Source: Protea cynaroides
Taxonomy: Eukaryota; Streptophyta; Magnoliopsida; Proteales; Proteaceae
Direction of reading: 5' to 3'
Length of the DNA stretch: 64,000 bases
Assembly: GCA_028583415.1 (NCBI GenBank)
Contig: CM053266.1
Location: 80,730,149-80,794,148, forward strand
Numbering within the stretch: position 1 is the first letter of the stretch; each line of letters begins with the position of its first letter. This document shows positions 9,223 to 19,952 of this stretch, one piece after another. The notes under the pieces are model-generated. The model made no database searches, had not been told where the DNA came from, and saw only the letters and a program-made list of their open reading frames with translations. Position numbers and translations under genes: made by a program.

Positions 9223-9960
9223 GTGAGGGTGTCAAGTCAAGACAGCATTGGCAGCGGTTCAGTCGCTCGAAACCAGCTCCTAGCAGACCAACCTACGTCG
9301 GCCGCAGTGCCCACTTCGACCTCGGACAAAGATTCAGCATTTGACCACTCGAGAGAGGGAAGGAAGGAAATGACTATTATTGGCAGCCCCGCATCAAGAA
9401 ACACATTTGCTAAGGCCCAGAGGGCCTACGTCAGGAGTGTAAAGTCTACCGAATGGTCGGGGAAGAGGGCGAGAACTGGAGATTTCTTAATCATCAGCGA
9501 TGAGGACCTATGCAGATTAGAAGTCCCTCATGATGACGCTATCGTTATTACTCTGCGGATTGACGATAGCGATGTCCACAAGATCATGGTGGACACTGGT
9601 AGCTCCACAGACATAATATATTGGCAAGCCTTTCAGCGGATGGAAATATCTCAAGATCGCCTCCAACGGGTAGATTATCTACTGATCAGCTTCTCTGGAG
9701 ACCTCGTGACAGTCAAGGGCTCCATTCGGCTTCCCGTTAGGGCCGGCTCTTACCTTAAGGAGTCACGCGTTATGACAAACTTCTTGGTCTTCGATGTACC
9801 TTCTTCATATAACGCATTGCTCGGCCAGCCAGGACTGCGCTCCTTGCGATGTGTCCCATCCACGTATCATTTGGTAATTAAATTTCCAATACCAAGGGGC
9901 GCAGGAGAATGCAAGATGGATCAGCTAGTCGCCCATAAGTGTTACTCGACTGAGTTGACT
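9223..9960 (+). pseudogene. Tat-type aspartic protease region
   Basis: The protein at 9223-10455 contains the retropepsin catalytic motif as VDTGSSTDI (near 9588), followed by LGQPGL (near 9825), the second conserved protease block in this lineage. The N-terminal 110 residues are a variable linker from gag. The protease would cleave the polyprotein. This segment has no internal stop, but its upstream and downstream partners are broken. Confidence 0.75.
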
Positions 9961-11053
9961 AGCCTCCGCAAACCGGCCCAGGCCTTCCTGATACAGTTTG
10001 AAGATCTGAGGGACATCCTCGCCCAGGAAAGGGGGACCCCTTTCGAGGACGTTCTCACCGGTCCCTTGGACAAGGCGAACCCAAAGAAGACTGTACAGAT
10101 AGGTTTCACTCTCAAAGAGCCACGAAAAACTAAATTAGTAACCTTCTTGCGTAACAATGCCGATGTCTTCCCATGGATGACCTTCGACATGACAAGCACT
10201 TCAAGGGAAGTGGCAAAACATGGTCTGGGCATCGACCCCCAACACCGACCCGTGCGTCAGAAAAAACGATCTTTCGCCCCAGGAAGGCAAAAGCTCATTG
10301 ATGAAGAAGTGGACAAGTTGCTCAAGGCAAACTTTGTGCGTGAGGTCACTTACCCAGAGTGGATCTCCAATGTCGTAATGGTCCCAAAAAAAAGACAACA
10401 AGTGATGGATTTGAATCGATTTTTTGGATTTAAACAAGACGTGGCCCAAAGATAGCTTCCCTCTCCCCCACATCGACCAGTTGATCGATGCCACGGCAGG
10501 GCATGAGCAACTCAGCTTGATGGATGCCTACTCAGGCTATAACCAAATCAGGATGCGTAGGGCTGGTGTAGAAAAAATTGCATTCGTGACCAACTGCGGC
10601 CTGTTTTGTTATGACGCCATGCCATTTGGGCTAAAAAACACCGGCGCGACATACCAAAGGCTGGTGAATAAGATTTTTGAGAAGCAGATAAGAAGAAATG
10701 TCAAGGTGCACGTCGATGACATGTTGATCAAGATCCTAGAGACTGATGATCATCTGAAGGATTTAGAGGAAGCATTCGGGATACTATGGCAATACCGCAT
10801 GCGGCTGAATCCCGCCAAGTGCGCATTCGGCGTAACATCTGGAAAATTCCTTGGCTTCATGGTATCCAGCCGCAGGATAGAAGCCAACCCTATCAAAATT
10901 TCAGCAACACTCGATATGCCAGCACCGACCAGAGGACAACATGTCCAGGAACTGACAGGAAGAATCGCCGCACTGAGCCGTTTCATGTCCAGGTCCGTCG
11001 ATAAGTGCCTATCATTTTTTCAGAGTTTAAAAGGGAACAAGATGTTCGAATAG
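9960..11053 (+). pseudogene. Tat-type reverse transcriptase
   Basis: The start of the RT domain (HGLGIDPQHRPVRQKKR, EVDKLLKANFVREVTYPEWISNVVMV) is in the frame ending at 10455; the rest (WPKDSFPLPHIDQLID, LMDAYSGYNQI, AMPFGLKNTGATYQRL, HVDDMLIK, LNPAKCAFGVTSGKFLGF) is in the frame 10424-11053. The junction at about 10400-10440 has extra sequence with GGATTTRAA repeated, which shifts the frame. The catalytic YVDD box reads HVDD. This enzyme would copy element RNA to DNA; here it cannot. Confidence 0.8.
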
Positions 11054-11476
11054 ACAGATGAGTGTAGGAATGCCTTCGAAGAACTTAAAGTATATCTGAC
11101 GTCCCGGCCCCTACTCACGAAGCCCGAGGTAGGGGACATACTTTAACTCTGTCTGGCTGTATCTCCAAAGGAAGTTAGCGAGGTTCTCGTCAAGGAAATC
11201 AATGATACCCAAAAACCGATATACTACTTAAGCAAAGTCCTACTAAATGCTGAAACCCGATACAAGTCCATCGAGAAAGCCACCCTAGCTCTTGTCATGG
11301 CAACAAGGAAACTCCGTCCCTACTTTCAGGCATACTCCATAGTCATTTTCATGAATCAGTCGTTGAAGAAAATTCTCACTAAGCCAGAAGTATCGGGACG
11401 AGTCGTTAATTGGGCTATTGAGCTGGGAGAGTTCTACATAGCGTATAAGCCTCGGACAGCCATCAAGGCGTAAGCC
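10930..11476 (+). pseudogene. RNase H (retroviral type) of the Tat element
   Basis: Downstream of the RT, in the same frame, the connection and RNase H region reads on: DECRNAFEELKVYL, RPLLTKPEVGDIL, then ETRYKSIEKATLALVMATRK and RVVNWAIELGEF. In-frame stops lie at 11051 (TAG where TGG is expected), about 11144, and 11471 (TAA where CAA is expected). This domain normally removes RNA from the RNA-DNA hybrid. Confidence 0.65.
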
Positions 11477-12049
11477 TTGGCAGATTTCTTGATCGAGTCA
11501 TACCTTCTGGAGAAACCAAGGTCCGAGGGGCATGCCGACCCCTTGGTTGAGGAACCCCAGCTCCCTTGGATCATGTTCGTCGATGGAGCCTCAACCAAGG
11601 GGGAATGTGGAGCCGGCCTCATCTTAACAAGTTCAGAGGGGTTCCAAATCCAGTATGCTTTAAGATTCACATTCCGGACTTCGAACAACGTTGTCGAGTA
11701 TGAGGCACTCCTTGCCGGCCTGCGGTTGGCCAAGGCCATTTGTGCCAAAAGGATCGAGGCTTCTAGCGACTGGCAGCTAGTAGTCAAGCATGTTAACGGG
11801 GAATACGAAACAAGAAAGACAAACATGACCTTTGACAGTTTTGCCCTGAAGCACTTCTCAAGAGAGCAGAATACCCAAGCGGATGCACTCTCCAAATTAG
11901 CGACATCAGACTTATCGAAGCTATGTCATTCGGTCTACATAGAAATCTTGGTCAAATCAAGTCTCGACAATGCATTTCGTATTAGACCAAGGCATCCTGT
12001 ACAAGAAAGCCTTCACCTTTCCATTACTGAGGTGTCTACGGCCATCTAA
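11477..12049 (+). pseudogene. Second RNase H (aRNH) of the Tat element
   Basis: After ALADFLIE comes a separate RNase H fold: WIMFVDGASTKGECGAGLIL (first catalytic Asp), VVEYEALLAGLRLAK (catalytic Glu), ASSDWQLVVKHVNGEY (the second Asp, usually D-S-Q, is present as SDWQ) and ADALSKLA at the C terminus. A second, archaeal-type RNase H between the first one and integrase is a known mark of the Tat lineage and the main reason for placing this element there. The frame is open for 190 codons but is cut off from upstream pol by the stop at 11471. Confidence 0.8.
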
Positions 12050-13120
12050 AGCAGCCCTAACAATCAAGGATGTACACGAGGGTATTTGCGGCTCTTATCT
12101 AGGTGGTCGAGCCCTGGCACAAAAGATTCTACGCTAAGGATACCACTGGCCTAAAATGAGGGAGGAATGCTTGGACTACGTCAAAAAATGCTAGAAATGC
12201 CAACTGTACGCCCTGGTCCCACACCTACCTGTAGCACCTCTATGGCCAATCTCCTCCCCTATCCCATTTGCAACATGGGGTATGGACATCGTGCGACCCT
12301 TCCCACCAACACGGCACCAGCAAAAATATGTTGTCATTGCCATGGACTATTTCTCCAAATGGGCCAAGGCCGAAGCAGTATCAAGCATTCCAGAAAGCAT
12401 TATCCTGGAGTTCTTCAAGAAATCTATCGTCTATCGTTACAGCATCCCACGCGTATTGATCACGAATAACAGCGCACAATTAGCCAACAAAGCCCTCATC
12501 GAATTCTGCTCAGAACTTGACATCGACCATCAGCACGGTACTGTGAAGCATCCCCAGACTAGCGGACAAACAGAGTCTACCAACAAAATCCTTATGCAAG
12601 GGATTAAGAAGCGTTTGGAAGGATCCAAGGGAAAGTGGCTAGATGAGCTACCCCACATCTTATGGTCAGATCGAACCACCCCAAAGGTGGCCACAGGTGA
12701 GTCACCCTTCATGCTGGCATTTGGAACGGAAACAGTAATCCTGTTAGAGGTCCGCATTCCATCCCATCAGGTGATGCACTTTGATCCCGCCAACAATGAA
12801 GAAGGCCTCCGAACAAACCTTGATCTACTGGAAGAAGTCTGGGACCTTGCCCAATTAAAATTGCTTCCTAGCAGTAGATGACCGCTCAACATTACAACAA
12901 GCGTGTCCGCTAGAGGATATTCTGCGCCGGTGATCTTGTACTCCGCAGCACCCTCCCTTCAGATCCCACCAACCAAGGCAAGTCAGCCCCCAACTGGGAA
13001 GGGCCGTACAAGGTGATGCACAAATTGCTTAGTGGCACCTATCATCTTGATGATATAGAAGGCAAGGCACTGCCATGCTCCTGGAACGTAGAGCACCTTC
13101 GCCATTTCTACCAATAGCTT
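12030..13120 (+). pseudogene. Tat-type integrase remnant
   Basis: The zinc-binding part (HEGICGSYLGGRALAQKIL ... CLDYVKKC) has stops at about 12136 and 12191, and its second His is Tyr. The core at 12282-12881 has the first catalytic Asp (MDIVRPF) and the Glu (QTSGQTESTNK). The middle motif reads TNNSAQL where TDNGTQF-like sequence is normal, so the second catalytic Asp is Asn. The C-terminal part (12882-13120) survives only across shifted frames (NWEGPYKV-like sequence near 12990). Both the lost Asp and the stops mean no activity. Confidence 0.75.
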
Positions 13121-13241
13121 CGGCATAAATGCATGAAACACAGTTCATCAAGTCTAGTTTTAATTTTTCAGTTTCCACAATGTACATGATTTCAGTTAGT
13201 AAAAACTCCCTCTTTTCCCCACCGCATCTTCCTTGAAAATA

Positions 13242-13545
13242 GTGACCCATGTGGCCAAGTGAGTTCACTCAGTGAACACCTCTGGCCGCGGAGGGTAGAT
13301 CGAGCTCCAGAAGTGACCCATGCGGCCAGACGAGGTCGCTCCTCGAACACCTCTAGCCGCGGAGGGTAGATCGAGCTCCAGAAGTGACCCATGCGGCCGA
13401 GTGAGTTCCCTCAGCGAACACCTCTGGCCGCGGAGGGTAGATCAAGCTCCAGAAGTGACCCATGAGGCCAAATGAGTTCGCTCCGCGAATACATCTGGCC
13501 GAGGAGGGTGGATCTAGCTCCTCAAGCGACCTGTTTTACCAAGCG
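13242..13545. repeat. 71-bp tandem repeat, about four copies
   Basis: GTGACCCATG-type starts recur at 13242, 13313, 13384 and 13455, with a degenerate fifth at 13526. Units share CACCTCTGGCCGCGGAGGGT and are GC-rich. The array sits just after the integrase, in the 3' untranslated region of the Tat element. Confidence 0.85.
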
Positions 13546-14149
13546 CGTTAAAATCCAAAATTCACTTGTCCGAGGAAGGTGGCCCCATTCCAGTTAACCT
13601 GGTGCACATTAGACAATATGAAGTCAATAAAGGAAAACCACATCCGTATCCGTATATTCAACAACTATAAACATGGCGATTATAATGTTGTAAACAGGGC
13701 TCCTCTTACAAAAACCAACATATGGCGCCCTGACAATACTACCAAAAAAAGGAAAAAGAAGAAGAAGTTACATAGCAAAATCACTGGCCTCCGTCTCCTT
13801 CGTGAGCAAGTCCACCACTACCGAAAGCACCAACGTCCTGGGGGAAAGAGCTACCGGGGTTAACAGGAAGGCCTATGGCAGAAGAAATGCTAACCCTCGG
13901 TGTGGAAGGAGACTCCTCATCAGCATCAGGAGAAGGTGGAGGATCCTCCCCCTCGAATACCTCCATCAACTATCGAAAGATCTCTGGGTCATCTTCTTCC
14001 ATGATTTTCGTCGAAACCTTGATAGGCTTCAGGCACTCAACATCAGCGTAATCCATCCCAGGGACCCTCTCGTCCACATAATCCTTCAGTGCCTCAGCAC
14101 CTTGGGTAAAGCTGTGTAGTGAGTTTTTCCCTACAAGCTCCTTGAATGC
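13546..14149. other. 3' region of Tat element between array and antisense ORF
   Basis: No recognisable gene. Small plus-strand frames here overlap what would be the 3' end of the minus-strand ORF. The minus strand near 13800-14000 encodes an acidic Pro-rich segment (GEDPPPSPDADEE) that could be the tail of the antisense protein. Confidence 0.4.
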
Positions 14150-16333
14150 CTAGGATTTTTGGTATAATCGGACGGCCCCGGCAACAATAGATCGGGCCTT
14201 AAGGAAAGCATCCTTGTACTTGGTCGCCCGATTCCTAGAAACCTCGTTAATCAATTTCAGCTTGGCAATGCTTTCCTTAGTCAACCTCTCTGACCCCTGT
14301 CGACTCGCTCTCTCCTCCCGCAACGCCTTTACCTCGGCCTGAAGTTGGACGCTCTCTGCGGCCATAGACTTGATCTCCTGCTCCTTGGACCGAAGCTGCA
14401 CCCTAGTTTCGTCCCGCTGCTCCTCAGCTTGATGCAGCCTCCGGTCTATCTCGCTCAGATCCTTCACCCTTTTTTTGAATGATGCTTTAGGGTTTCCATA
14501 TATACCCCGAGCTACAATACACAAAAAAATAATCACTGAGGTTAATGTCAAAAGCACAGGGTGGAACCACTGGAAACAGGGGGAAGGGAGAAACAGTGAA
14601 GCCTGCAACTAACCGATGCTGAAAGGGTATGTACCCCCGATATCAGCGATAGAGTGGGCAAGTCGTGTACCAAGTCCCAGTCACTAGGGAGAATTGTTCC
14701 TTTCTTCAATTCACACGCCGCGTGTATGTCACACCTGGCCGTTTCATCATCGGTCAGAGCCCAATCTGGACGAAAGACCTACTCATCACCAGCCTTTTCC
14801 TAGGCAAGGGGCCAATTAGAGGGATCTACCAAAATCCACTCATGTCTCCACCTAGCCCCAAATACTCCCTCGGCCTAGACGACGGCGGTGTGGGTTTTTG
14901 TTGTTGCAAGCGCTGAGGTGTAGCATGCCTCTCCACCCCTGAGCTAGCCGATTCTGCGAGGCCAAGCACCGCCTTAGGAGTTGTCACAGTAGTCCCCTTT
15001 CCTAAAAAATCAAGAACACGGTACTGAGGAATCAGGGGCATGGCATAAATACGAGCTGCATCGGCGAAAGTTGAGTCAAGAGATGCCTTACGTGATTTCT
15101 TAAGAGTCCTCCTTGTAGGCTCACCCTCGACACTTCGCCCCTCCTGGAGCTTCTGCTTATCATGCTCGGCCCTCGCCCTCTTCTCCTCGAGCTCCCGTTC
15201 TTTGGCAGCCTCCTTCCTACGCAGCTCCAACAGATATTCCTTCAACAACATCACTGCAGTGGGCAAAGAAAGAATCAACCGGGAGTTAATACACGAATAA
15301 CAGCATGAATAGCAACTCTAAATACTCACACAGCTTATTTTCATATAAAAATAATGGATTTATCAAGTCAGAGACATGGATGGGGGTGCCCTGAGAAAGG
15401 CGGGCGCGGCACAGAAGCTCGGACTCGAATGGCTGAAGTGGCACATCGGTATTCAGAAATTCAGCATCTATTTTTACCCAGACATTTTCCAGCACTACAG
15501 TCTCGCCTTGGATATAGAAGAATTTGTTCTTCCAAATCTTAATGGACGTAATCTTATCCGCTAGGATATCGCCAAAGTCGGGCTTCTTGGCAAAGTAGTA
15601 CCATCCAGACTTACAGTAGTCATTGAAGGTGAACATGACCCTAAACATATTTAAGGTCAATTTCTGCCCCAACCTCTCATAAAGTACACTATAAATGCCA
15701 TCATGTTCTTATAAATGCCATCATGTTCTTCCAAGAGTTTGGCATCAGTTCGATCGATGCAACCCTATAGTATTCCATGATATCGGCCACAAGCCATGGT
15801 ATAGGCATGGGAAACCCGGCTTTAAACATCTCGAGATTCACACACAGCTCTGACTGACGATTCCAACATGCCCTATCGCCCGGGTCGGGCATCCTGATCT
15901 CCACATCAGTAGGTATCTAATATCATTCTCAAAGGCTGGAAAATTTGGCCTCCGTGAGGAGGTAAACTTCCTCCCTCGCATCAAATTCAGGAGGGGCATC
16001 AGCCTCCTCACGAGCCTCATAAATCACCTCGGCACCCAATTCATGAGTCGACACGCCAACCGCCTGTTCTTGCCTTGTCAAACCAAAGGATGGCCCAACC
16101 CTAGTACTCTTCCAAGACGGGCCCAGGGTTCGATCGGTGGATTCTGTTCTCAACTCATTCTCGACCCCACCCTCGGATACACGACCAACAGAGACGTCCT
16201 CCGACGATGTGCCAACAATAGACCCACTGCTGGATGAAGTAGAACTATCACTGGAAGAAAATGACTCCCGATCCTCTTCCTCTAAGGTCTCAACATCCAC
16301 CTCCATATCAATATCTCGGTTGCTACCAGCCAT
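14150..16333 (-). pseudogene. Antisense ORF of the Tat element (putative gypsy-type transposon protein)
   Basis: Minus-strand gene starting with ATG at 16333 and an acidic Ser-rich N terminus (residues 1-60). The middle (15904-15286: RMPDPGDRACW, FKAGFPMPIPWLVADIMEYY, LMPNSWKNMMAFI, GWYYFAKKPDF) matches the 'putative gypsy type transposon' domain (PF04195, from memory) that commonly lies opposite to pol in Tat elements. A long coiled coil follows (KEAAKERELEEKRARAEHDK and 14500-14170). A predicted 76-bp intron at 15254-15329 (donor GTGAGT, acceptor CTGCAG) joins the exons in frame, and a second candidate lies at 14512-14613. A frame change near 15900 and a TAG at about 14826 suggest decay. 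Its role is unknown. Confidence 0.7.
15254..15329 (-). other. Predicted intron in the Tat antisense ORF
   Basis: On the minus strand the donor is GTGAGT (15329-15324) and the acceptor is a pyrimidine-rich tract ending CTGCAG (to 15254). Removing the 76 bp links two frames in phase, from ENKL to LMLLKEYLLELRRKE. Without splicing the upstream frame stops within the intron. Confidence 0.6.
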
Positions 16334-16719
16334 CAGTTACTGAAATCTAGACAATGGACCGACAAACTAGTTTAAGGAAAGCAACACTTACTACAAAAAC
16401 ACAGATCAAATAGCTTGAGAAACTGCTTGGGTTGGTGTCAAAAACCCCTTCGAGCAAAGCTGACGTCGAGGCTTCCATCCGCAGCCTGAGGAATGGAAAT
16501 CCAGAGTAAAGAGGCTATGACCCCCCTCTCATTTAAATAACCAGCCTTATGGATGGCGGTTTCTTTCGAGGAGGCCGAACCCACATGGCACCTGCTGACA
16601 GGACCACTTGAAAAACATCATTTATTACTGGCAACAAGTATCGGGTCTGCTCATCGGGTCCCGCTTTATTGTATCCATGACCCCAACACAAATCCAAAAA
16701 TCAAACTCATAAAAACCAA
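16334..16719. other. Spacer between the antisense ORF start and the satellite array
   Basis: Non-coding. It should hold the 5' leader and promoter of the antisense ORF on the minus strand. The nearest TATA-like word on that strand is weak. I see nothing else definite. Confidence 0.35.
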
Positions 16720-17780
16720 TGTATATTGGTCGCGTCGGCCACATCGGCTTCCCAAAAGAAGCGATGGTCACGTGCACATCCCGTGACCACATGGGTCAAA
16801 ATTCTCATGAAGATCGATGTGTATCGGCCACACCGGCCGCATCGACCCCATCACATTGGCATCCCAGAGGAAGTGACGGTCACGAGCACATCTCGTGACC
16901 ACATCGGTCAAAATTCTCATGACGACCGACTTGCATGGGCCGCGTCGACGACATCGGCCCCATCACATCGGCATCCCAAACAAAACGATGGTAATGTGCA
17001 CATCCCATGACCACATCGGTCAAAATTCAGATAAGCACCGACGTGTATTGGTCGCACCGTCCACATCGGTCCCATCACATCGGTCTTCCAGACGAAGCGT
17101 CGATCACGTGCAAACCCCGTGACCGCGTCGGCCATTATCCTCATAACTATCGATATGCATGGGATGTGTCGGCCAAGTCAGCTAGATCACATCGGCCTCC
17201 CAGAGGAAGTGATGGTCACGTACACATCCCGTGATCACATTTGTCAAAAATTCTCATAATCACCGACGTGTATTTACCGCGCCGCTGGCATCAGCCCTTC
17301 ACATCAGTCTTCCAGACGAAAAGTCTGTCACGTACAGACCCCGTGACCACATCGGCCATTATCCTCATAATGGCCAATGTTCATGGGACGTACCAGCCAC
17401 GTTGGCCCTATCACATCAACCTCCTGAGGAAATGACGGTCACATGCGCATCCCATGATCACATCAGTTAAAGATTCTCATAATGACTGATGTGTACTGGC
17501 CGTACCGGCCACATCGGCCTCCCTGACGAAGCACCCGTCACGTGCACATCCGGTGATCACATCGATCAAAATTTTCATAATGACCAATGCATATTGGCCG
17601 GACCAGCTGCGTCGGCCCCATCACATCGGCCTCTTAGATGAAGCGATGGTTACATGCATATCCAGTGACCACATCGGTCAACATATTCAAAATGATCGAT
17701 GTGTACCGGCGACACTGCTTACAATGACATGTCCTCACTTTCCACATCGGCCTTGGTCCTCTACCACATAAAGGGCTAGA
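16720..17780. repeat. About 112-bp satellite-like tandem array, nine to ten copies
   Basis: The block CATCGGTCAAAATTCTCATRA recurs at about 16789, 16901, 17013, 17126, 17238, 17349, 17461, 17559 and 17671, a spacing of 98-113 bp. Units also share CGGCCNCATCGGCCCCATCA and GTCACGTGCACATCC. Divergence between units is substantial, so the array is old. It lies between the antisense ORF and the 3' LTR of the Tat element, where this lineage is known to seed satellites. Confidence 0.9.
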
Positions 17781-17814
17781 AAAGAGCATCGCCATATATG
17801 AAGAAAAGGTCAAC

Positions 17815-17995
17815 GCAGTGAGCCAAACCTTACAGACTCAGACAGCGTAGTGAGGTAAGTGGTTGGGCTTCTATTCTCTCTCTCTACTCAGTCGAACCTT
17901 ACAGATTCAGCAAGGCAATGAGGTAAGTGATTAGGATGAATTTTTATTCTATTTCTCTACTCAGTCGAACCTTACAGATTCAGCAACGAAACGAG
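17815..17995. repeat. About 70-bp tandem repeat, three copies
   Basis: CCTTACAG recurs at 17828, 17897 and 17970 within CTCAGTCGAACCTTACAGAT units that each end in a GAGGTAAGTG-like word. This is the second short array before the 3' LTR-like sequence. Confidence 0.75.
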
Positions 17996-17999
17996 GAAA

Positions 18000-18480
18000 G
18001 TGTTTGGGAAATTTATCACGTCAACTATAAAACCGCGACACCTAGGACTCAAAGGTACAACCACATAGACATTCTCGTGTGGATATAAGAAAGCATCCCC
18101 AAAAAACCGATCATATGAGTTAAGGGTAAAAAGCGTTATTTCCAAGCTATGCCAAGGACATTTCAGGGATCAAAGCTACGAAGGGAAAAAATGGCATTTA
18201 CAGAAAAAAAGCAATATTCACTATAAATAGATCAAATCCTGAGAATTCAGGTACACAAACATTAATTACTCATTGTTGGGATTCTCGCTCTGATACTTCA
18301 GACTCAGGATTTCTCTCTTGCCCCACCACATAAAAGGTGGGCTCGGATCCTGAGCCCATTGACTGTTCATAGATTCCTAACTTCGGCATCGGAGTGGACC
18401 CAGGGCCATAGGACCCGCCCTCCCTCATCTCTTGTCTTTGTCTTGCAGGCCCTGTCAGCACCATGGACCTCGGATATGGG
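18000..18480 (+). mobile_element. Probable 3' LTR part of the Tat element
   Basis: Contains a TATA box (18222-18229, within CACTATAAATAG) and, downstream, ACTTCGGCATCGGAGTGGACCC and a CTTGCAGGCCC stretch typical in style of Tat LTR ends. Neither end is marked by a clear TG...CA with a second copy, so the boundaries are approximate. A purine tract (AAGGGAAAAAATGG) lies at 18181. Confidence 0.4.
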
Positions 18481-18699
18481 ATATGGCTGAAACAACTAGT
18501 AACGATGAAACAAATATGCTATTGTGTGCTGAACAACCAAAAGCATAATGTGCTAAGGAAACACTAGAAATTAATTCAAACCAAGAACTATGTAAGTGAG
18601 ACATATTTGCATAAAAGAAAAATATAAATAAGTACAAAAGAATATAAACTAATTGTTAATAATGAGTATGGTTCACAAACTGAACCATTACTCGTCAAA
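18481..18699. other. AT-rich spacer between Tat element and third antisense-gene copy
   Basis: No frame of interest. The sequence style (AAATATAAATAAGTAC, ACTGAACC) loosely recalls the region downstream of the antisense gene in G1 and G2, so it may be the 3' flank of the third copy. Confidence 0.3.
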
Positions 18700-19952
18700 A
18701 GTGGACAAAAAATATAAGATCTCTAAGTGTCTGATGGAGAGGTGTACCCACGAACCCACTAGGAAATCTGCACCCGTATTGTAACTGTAGCCAAAGTCTC
18801 CCCCATGCTCTCCGGAGGCAACAGGCCTACTCTCATCAATGTCGCCTATATGCTGTCGAGGCTAGTGGAGAAAGTTAATTGGGTAAATGACATCCGTCGG
18901 ATTTGGTTCACCACCGTACGAGCATGCTCTCTCTAATCAACTCGAATACCCCGAACCTCCATCAGAACATCATCTAGTGAAGTGTGAGCCAGTGTAGGAC
19001 CTGGAGGGAGATCACCACTCACTTTCGGTACCTCCACTAGTGCATCCTCGTTCTCGCTGTCATCCACTTCATCTATTGCCACCACCTCAGGAGCCCCTCA
19101 CCTTCTAGGGGGTAGTGGTCTAGCCTATAACTCGTTATTAGATAGGACCACCTCATGCAACTCCATCTTCATGATGGCATACCAGTCAAATTCAGTGGCC
19201 ACCGTCTCGTCAATGGCGAGCGCCCCCATACACGTCAATATCATAGAGCTTAAAGAGGTGTATAAGCAACCTCCCATAAAGCAGACGGGAAGAACTAATA
19301 CTCTTTGCATCCATAATCATAGTCCTCATTAGGATGTAAGGTAAGCAAATGGGAGTGCGATTCACCATGTGGTATCTGAGAAATTGGCAAAAGGCTGACA
19401 CTTCTTTGTAGTGGCCGCCTTGAGGAACAATGTTGTACTGGACGATTCTGCAGTATACTCTCGAAAGGGGGGATAGTTGGCACACTGATGCTTATGGCCT
19501 AGGATAAGGATCTGACTCCAAATCTCTGCACTCATACGCCCAATCAAAAAGTCCTTCTCTTTGGGAACGCCAAAAATCAATTCGCCTAGAAATCCCTAAG
19601 AGACCCGCCAACTACTCAGTGTTGAATGAGATGTCAACACCCTTCACTCGATTAGTAATATGCAGATCATGAGACATTGTAAACTTACCAAAACCCTCTA
19701 CCTGAAGATTACAATAGAATTATCTCACTAACCCTGGCCTGTGGTGATGATACTGTAGCATAGAACAGGTGACCAACCCATGGCCTCAAAGGTTGCTTGG
19801 ACATCGAACCACTCTAAATCCTCGAATACCACCTGTCTACCCGCCTCTACCAATCTATTTTCAAACCAAGGATAAGACTCTTTCAATGAACAAAATCGTA
19901 GTTCATCAAACACTGGAGGAGTAGGAACTCTAGACCTCTTTCTTGTAGCCAT
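18700..19952 (-). pseudogene. Third, diverged copy of the G1/G2-type antisense gene
   Basis: Starts with ATG at 19952, right after an acceptor-like TTTCCCTTGTAG. It shows the same block order as the G1 and G2 genes: basic N terminus, ESYPWFENRLVEAGRQVVF, WFDVQATFEAMGWSPVL (19728-19900), then VKGVDISFN, YCRIVQYNIVPQGGHYKEV, TPICLPYILMRTM (19210-19485), and an acidic C-terminal region (18990-19090). At least two frame changes and several stops separate the pieces. It is only moderately similar to the other copies, so it is a separate subfamily. Its own promoter and first exon appear to lie at 31240-31400, with a LINE inserted between. Confidence 0.65.

Larger units (their letters stand above)
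7560..18480 (+). mobile_element. Decayed Ty3/gypsy element of the Tat lineage
   Basis: Plus-strand order: gag, protease, reverse transcriptase, RNase H, a second RNase H, integrase; then an opposite-strand ORF and tandem arrays. The second RNase H and the 3' antisense ORF are hallmarks of Tat-type elements (Tat/Retand/Ogre). Every gene has stops or frameshifts. A 3' LTR-like sequence with TATA box lies near 18000-18480. No matching 5' LTR is visible, so the left end is lost, perhaps at the G1 insertion. Both boundaries are approximate. Confidence 0.8.

Noticed and set aside
16726..17470. Series of small His/Arg-rich frames
   Set aside because: They are translations of the 112-bp tandem repeat; the unit is not a multiple of three and frames change from unit to unit.
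16720..17780. Regular array considered as a CRISPR array
   Set aside because: Units are diverged along their whole length with no constant repeat and variable spacer; plant transposon context.
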